Assembly (NCBI GenBank): GCA_015489265.1 | Contig: WFZY01000327.1 | Coordinates: 1 to 8,737, forward strand | DNA: 8,737 nt | Direction: 5' to 3' | Source: Flavobacteriaceae bacterium | GTDB lineage: Bacteria; Bacteroidota; Bacteroidia; Flavobacteriales; Flavobacteriaceae | Part shown: positions 6,793 through 8,737 of the stretch, one piece after another | How the letters are laid out: every line of letters begins with the position of its first letter | Numbering within the stretch: the stretch's first letter is position 1 | Notes under the pieces: model-generated | What the model saw: the letters and a program-made list of their open reading frames with translations, nothing else | What the model was told of the DNA's origin: nothing | The model's database searches: none | Position numbers and translations under genes: made by a program

Positions 6793-8631
6793 TTGGAACA
6801 AAAACCACATATTATAGTTGATGTAGAACGAATGAAACACCCGTTTACGGGTTTATATTTCTATTGTAAAAATTTAGCTGTTAACCTGCATAAATATCAC
6901 AACGATAAATTTAATTTTCATTTTTTCACCTATCCCAAAGTCAAATTTCCCGGTTTTCTCAATAAAATCAACCGGTCTCATTTTGATAAATTTTATTTGA
7001 CAAAACCTAAAAAATACAAGCTTTGGCATGCAACTTGGCAAGACACCAAATATGTCCCAAAAAATGACATGAAATTTGTCTATACCATTCATGATCTAAA
7101 TTTTTTATATACCGACAAACCGGATTTTAAAAAGAAAAAATTACTTCAAGCTGTTCAAGACAAAATAGACCGGGCGGATGCCATCACCGTTATTTCCAAC
7201 TTTGTCAAGGAAGATGTTGAAAAACATTTGGATATACACGGCAAAGAAATTCATGTCATTTATAATGGTGTTGAAGTCAACGAATATCCCTATTTTGACA
7301 GCCCGAAATACCGCCCCGAAAAGAAATTTTTATTTAGTGTCGGAACGGTTTTATATAAAAAACACTTTCATGTCTTGCCACGTTTATTAGTTGATAATGA
7401 TTACGAGTTGATAATCGGTGGCATTCATCCAGACAAATCATATATCGAACAGATATTGAAAGAAGCCGAAAAATTCGGTGTCAAAGACCGAATTCATCTT
7501 ACCGGTCCGGTTACCGACGCCGAAAAATACTGGTATATGAAACATGCCGAAGCTTTCTTGTTCCCTTCTATTTCCGAAGGTTTCGGCTTACCGCCCATTG
7601 AAGCCATGCGATTGGGAAAACCGGTATTCCTTTCGACCTTTACAAGTCTGCCCGAAGTTGGTGGTGATAAAGCCTATTATTTTGAAAATTTTGAACCCAA
7701 ACACATGCAAGAGGTTTTAAAAAAAGGTTTGAAAGATTACTACCAAAACAATAGAAAGGAAGACATCATACGATGGAGTAACCGATTTACATGGGAAGAA
7801 GCAACTAAACAATATGTGGTAGTTTATCAAAAAACTTTAGGATTGCCTGTAAATACAGCTTTAAAACAGAAAGAACGTACCAAAGTATCCGCCATAATTC
7901 CGACCCTGAATGAAGAAGAAAATATAGCCAATGCCATTGACCAAGTCAAATGGGCTGATGAAATTATCGTTATGGATTCTTTTAGCAACGATAAAACGGT
8001 CGAACTATCAAAAAAAATGGGGGTTCGTATTTTGCAACGGCAATTTGATGATTTTTCATCTCAAAAAAACTTCGCTATTTCTCAAGCCAAACACGATTGG
8101 ATTTTTATCTTAGACGCCGACGAACAAATTAGTGAAGATTTAAAATTGGAAATTATTGACAAACTGTACAATATTGACCAAGAAAAAGGTTTTTGGATTC
8201 CGAGAAAAAATTTCTTTATGGATAAAAAAGTCAATTTCAGCGGCTGGCAAAATGACAAAGTCCTTCGTTTGTTTAATAAAAATTTCTGTCTTTACAACGG
8301 CAAAATGGTTCATGAAGAAGTGAAATGTAAAGGAAAAATCGGGCAATTTACCATGCCTTTATTGCATTATACTTATAAAAATTATGACGATTACAGGAAC
8401 AAAATTATACAATATGCCGGTTTGAAAGCTAAAGAACTTTACAAAAAGAAAGTCAAACCGGACTTTTTTCTAGGCTATATCAAACCAACTTACCGGTTTC
8501 TTTATCATTATATAATTATGCTGGGGTTTTTAGATGGCAAAACCGGCTGGACCATAGCTAAAATCAATGCCAAAGGTATGTGGGAACGATATCGAAAATT
8601 GAAAGAATTGTATAAAGGAGATAAGGGATAA
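6793..8631 (+). CDS. bifunctional glycosyltransferase, GT4 fused to WaaE/KdtX-like GT2
   Basis: This 612-residue protein has two complete catalytic domains. Residues 1 to about 350 form a GT4 domain: HIIVDVERMKHPFTGLYFY, LWHATWQDTKYVP, VYTIHDLNFLY, a phosphate-binding loop GTVLYKKH (G184-H191), and E-x7-E in EGFGLPPIEAM (E262, E270). A short Lys-rich linker leads to a GT2 domain from K364. It shows SAIIPTLNEEENI, WADEIIVMDSFSND (D395), SQKNFAISQAKHDWIFILDADE (D441-E444) and a C-terminal region with HYTYKNYDDYRNKI and GFLDGKTGW. That C-terminal pattern is typical of WaaE/KdtX-type enzymes, which add a hexose to the inner core of lipopolysaccharide. I infer that it adds two successive sugars to a core oligosaccharide. 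The start is a TTG: an in-frame TAA lies at 6787-6789, and the next ATG (6832) would delete the first beta strand. The two domains look intact, with no frameshift. Confidence 0.88.
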   Translation: MEQKPHIIVDVERMKHPFTGLYFYCKNLAVNLHKYHNDKFNFHFFTYPKVKFPGFLNKINRSHFDKFYLTKPKKYKLWHATWQDTKYVPKNDMKFVYTIHDLNFLYTDKPDFKKKKLLQAVQDKIDRADAITVISNFVKEDVEKHLDIHGKEIHVIYNGVEVNEYPYFDSPKYRPEKKFLFSVGTVLYKKHFHVLPRLLVDNDYELIIGGIHPDKSYIEQILKEAEKFGVKDRIHLTGPVTDAEKYWYMKHAEAFLFPSISEGFGLPPIEAMRLGKPVFLSTFTSLPEVGGDKAYYFENFEPKHMQEVLKKGLKDYYQNNRKEDIIRWSNRFTWEEATKQYVVVYQKTLGLPVNTALKQKERTKVSAIIPTLNEEENIANAIDQVKWADEIIVMDSFSNDKTVELSKKMGVRILQRQFDDFSSQKNFAISQAKHDWIFILDADEQISEDLKLEIIDKLYNIDQEKGFWIPRKNFFMDKKVNFSGWQNDKVLRLFNKNFCLYNGKMVHEEVKCKGKIGQFTMPLLHYTYKNYDDYRNKIIQYAGLKAKELYKKKVKPDFFLGYIKPTYRFLYHYIIMLGFLDGKTGWTIAKINAKGMWERYRKLKELYKGDKG

Positions 8632-8737
8632 ATGATAGAAAATATGAATATTATTGAAGTTGTTCAAAACGGCGGTATCATTATCTTTCCTACCGATACT
8701 ATTTGGGGAATTGGCGGTGATGCTACCAATGCTGAAG
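8632..8737 (+). CDS. Sua5/YrdC-type threonylcarbamoyl-AMP synthase (5' part only)
   Basis: The window holds only the first 35 codons. The peptide contains GGIIIFPTDTIWGIGGDATN, the N-terminal signature of the Sua5/YciO/YrdC family. Family members make L-threonylcarbamoyladenylate from threonine, bicarbonate and ATP for the t6A37 modification of ANN-decoding tRNAs in the cytoplasm. The ATG at 8632 directly follows the previous stop (TAAATG). It has an AAAGGAG stretch at 8614-8620, eleven bases upstream, although those bases also encode the end of the preceding protein. An ATG at 8644 is a possible alternative start. No separate promoter is visible, so it is probably cotranscribed with the glycosyltransferase although its role is unrelated. 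The rest of the gene is outside the window. Confidence 0.85.
   Translation, partial: MIENMNIIEVVQNGGIIIFPTDTIWGIGGDATNAE

Noticed and set aside
1..8737. Phage-defence, toxin-antitoxin, CRISPR or mobile-element system
   Set aside because: No nuclease, transposase, integrase, repeat array or toxin motif is visible; all complete genes fit glycan synthesis or decoration, and the one housekeeping gene is Sua5.

Overview
The window looks like chromosomal DNA from a member of the Bacteroidota, probably flavobacterium-like or a relative; I cannot name the genus. The evidence is a low G+C content (about one third by eye), TAnnTTTG-type promoter elements with A/T-rich leaders, mostly no Shine-Dalgarno sequence, and protein sequences typical of that phylum. 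All real genes lie on the + strand and coding density is very high. I see no tRNA, rRNA, CRISPR array, insertion sequence or integrase.

Layout: positions 1-55 probably hold the last codons of an upstream gene. Positions 102-1928 encode a five-pass membrane protein with a sulfatase / alkaline-phosphatase-fold domain of the phosphoethanolamine- or phosphoglycerol-transferase type. After a 95-base gap with a good promoter element come four tightly packed genes. These are a family 2 glycosyltransferase (2024-3055), an FrhB-like iron-sulfur flavoprotein (3052-4407), a polysaccharide pyruvyl transferase family protein (4389-5648) and a GT4 glycosyltransferase (5645-6760). All four overlap end to end (4, 19 and 4 bases), which suggests translational coupling. 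A 32-base gap with a second promoter element leads to a large two-domain glycosyltransferase (6793-8631, GT4 followed by a WaaE/KdtX-like GT2) that starts with TTG. Directly after its stop codon begins a truncated Sua5/YrdC gene for tRNA threonylcarbamoyladenosine synthesis (8632 to the window end).

Taken together this is the edge of a surface-glycan locus, most likely for the lipopolysaccharide core or a lipooligosaccharide. Four glycosyltransferase domains in three proteins would add sugars at the cytoplasmic face. The FrhB-like/pyruvyl-transferase pair would modify a sugar or acceptor, and the membrane sulfatase-fold protein would add a phospho-substituent on the periplasmic side. No flippase, polymerase or export gene is visible here, so the full pathway must extend outside the window. 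The Sua5 gene marks the change to housekeeping genes.

The least understood parts are the FrhB-like redox protein in a glycan operon, the GT4-GT2 fusion, the N-terminal domain of the first glycosyltransferase and a strong excess of the tetranucleotide CCGG. None of these proves a new system; the gene families themselves are recognisable.
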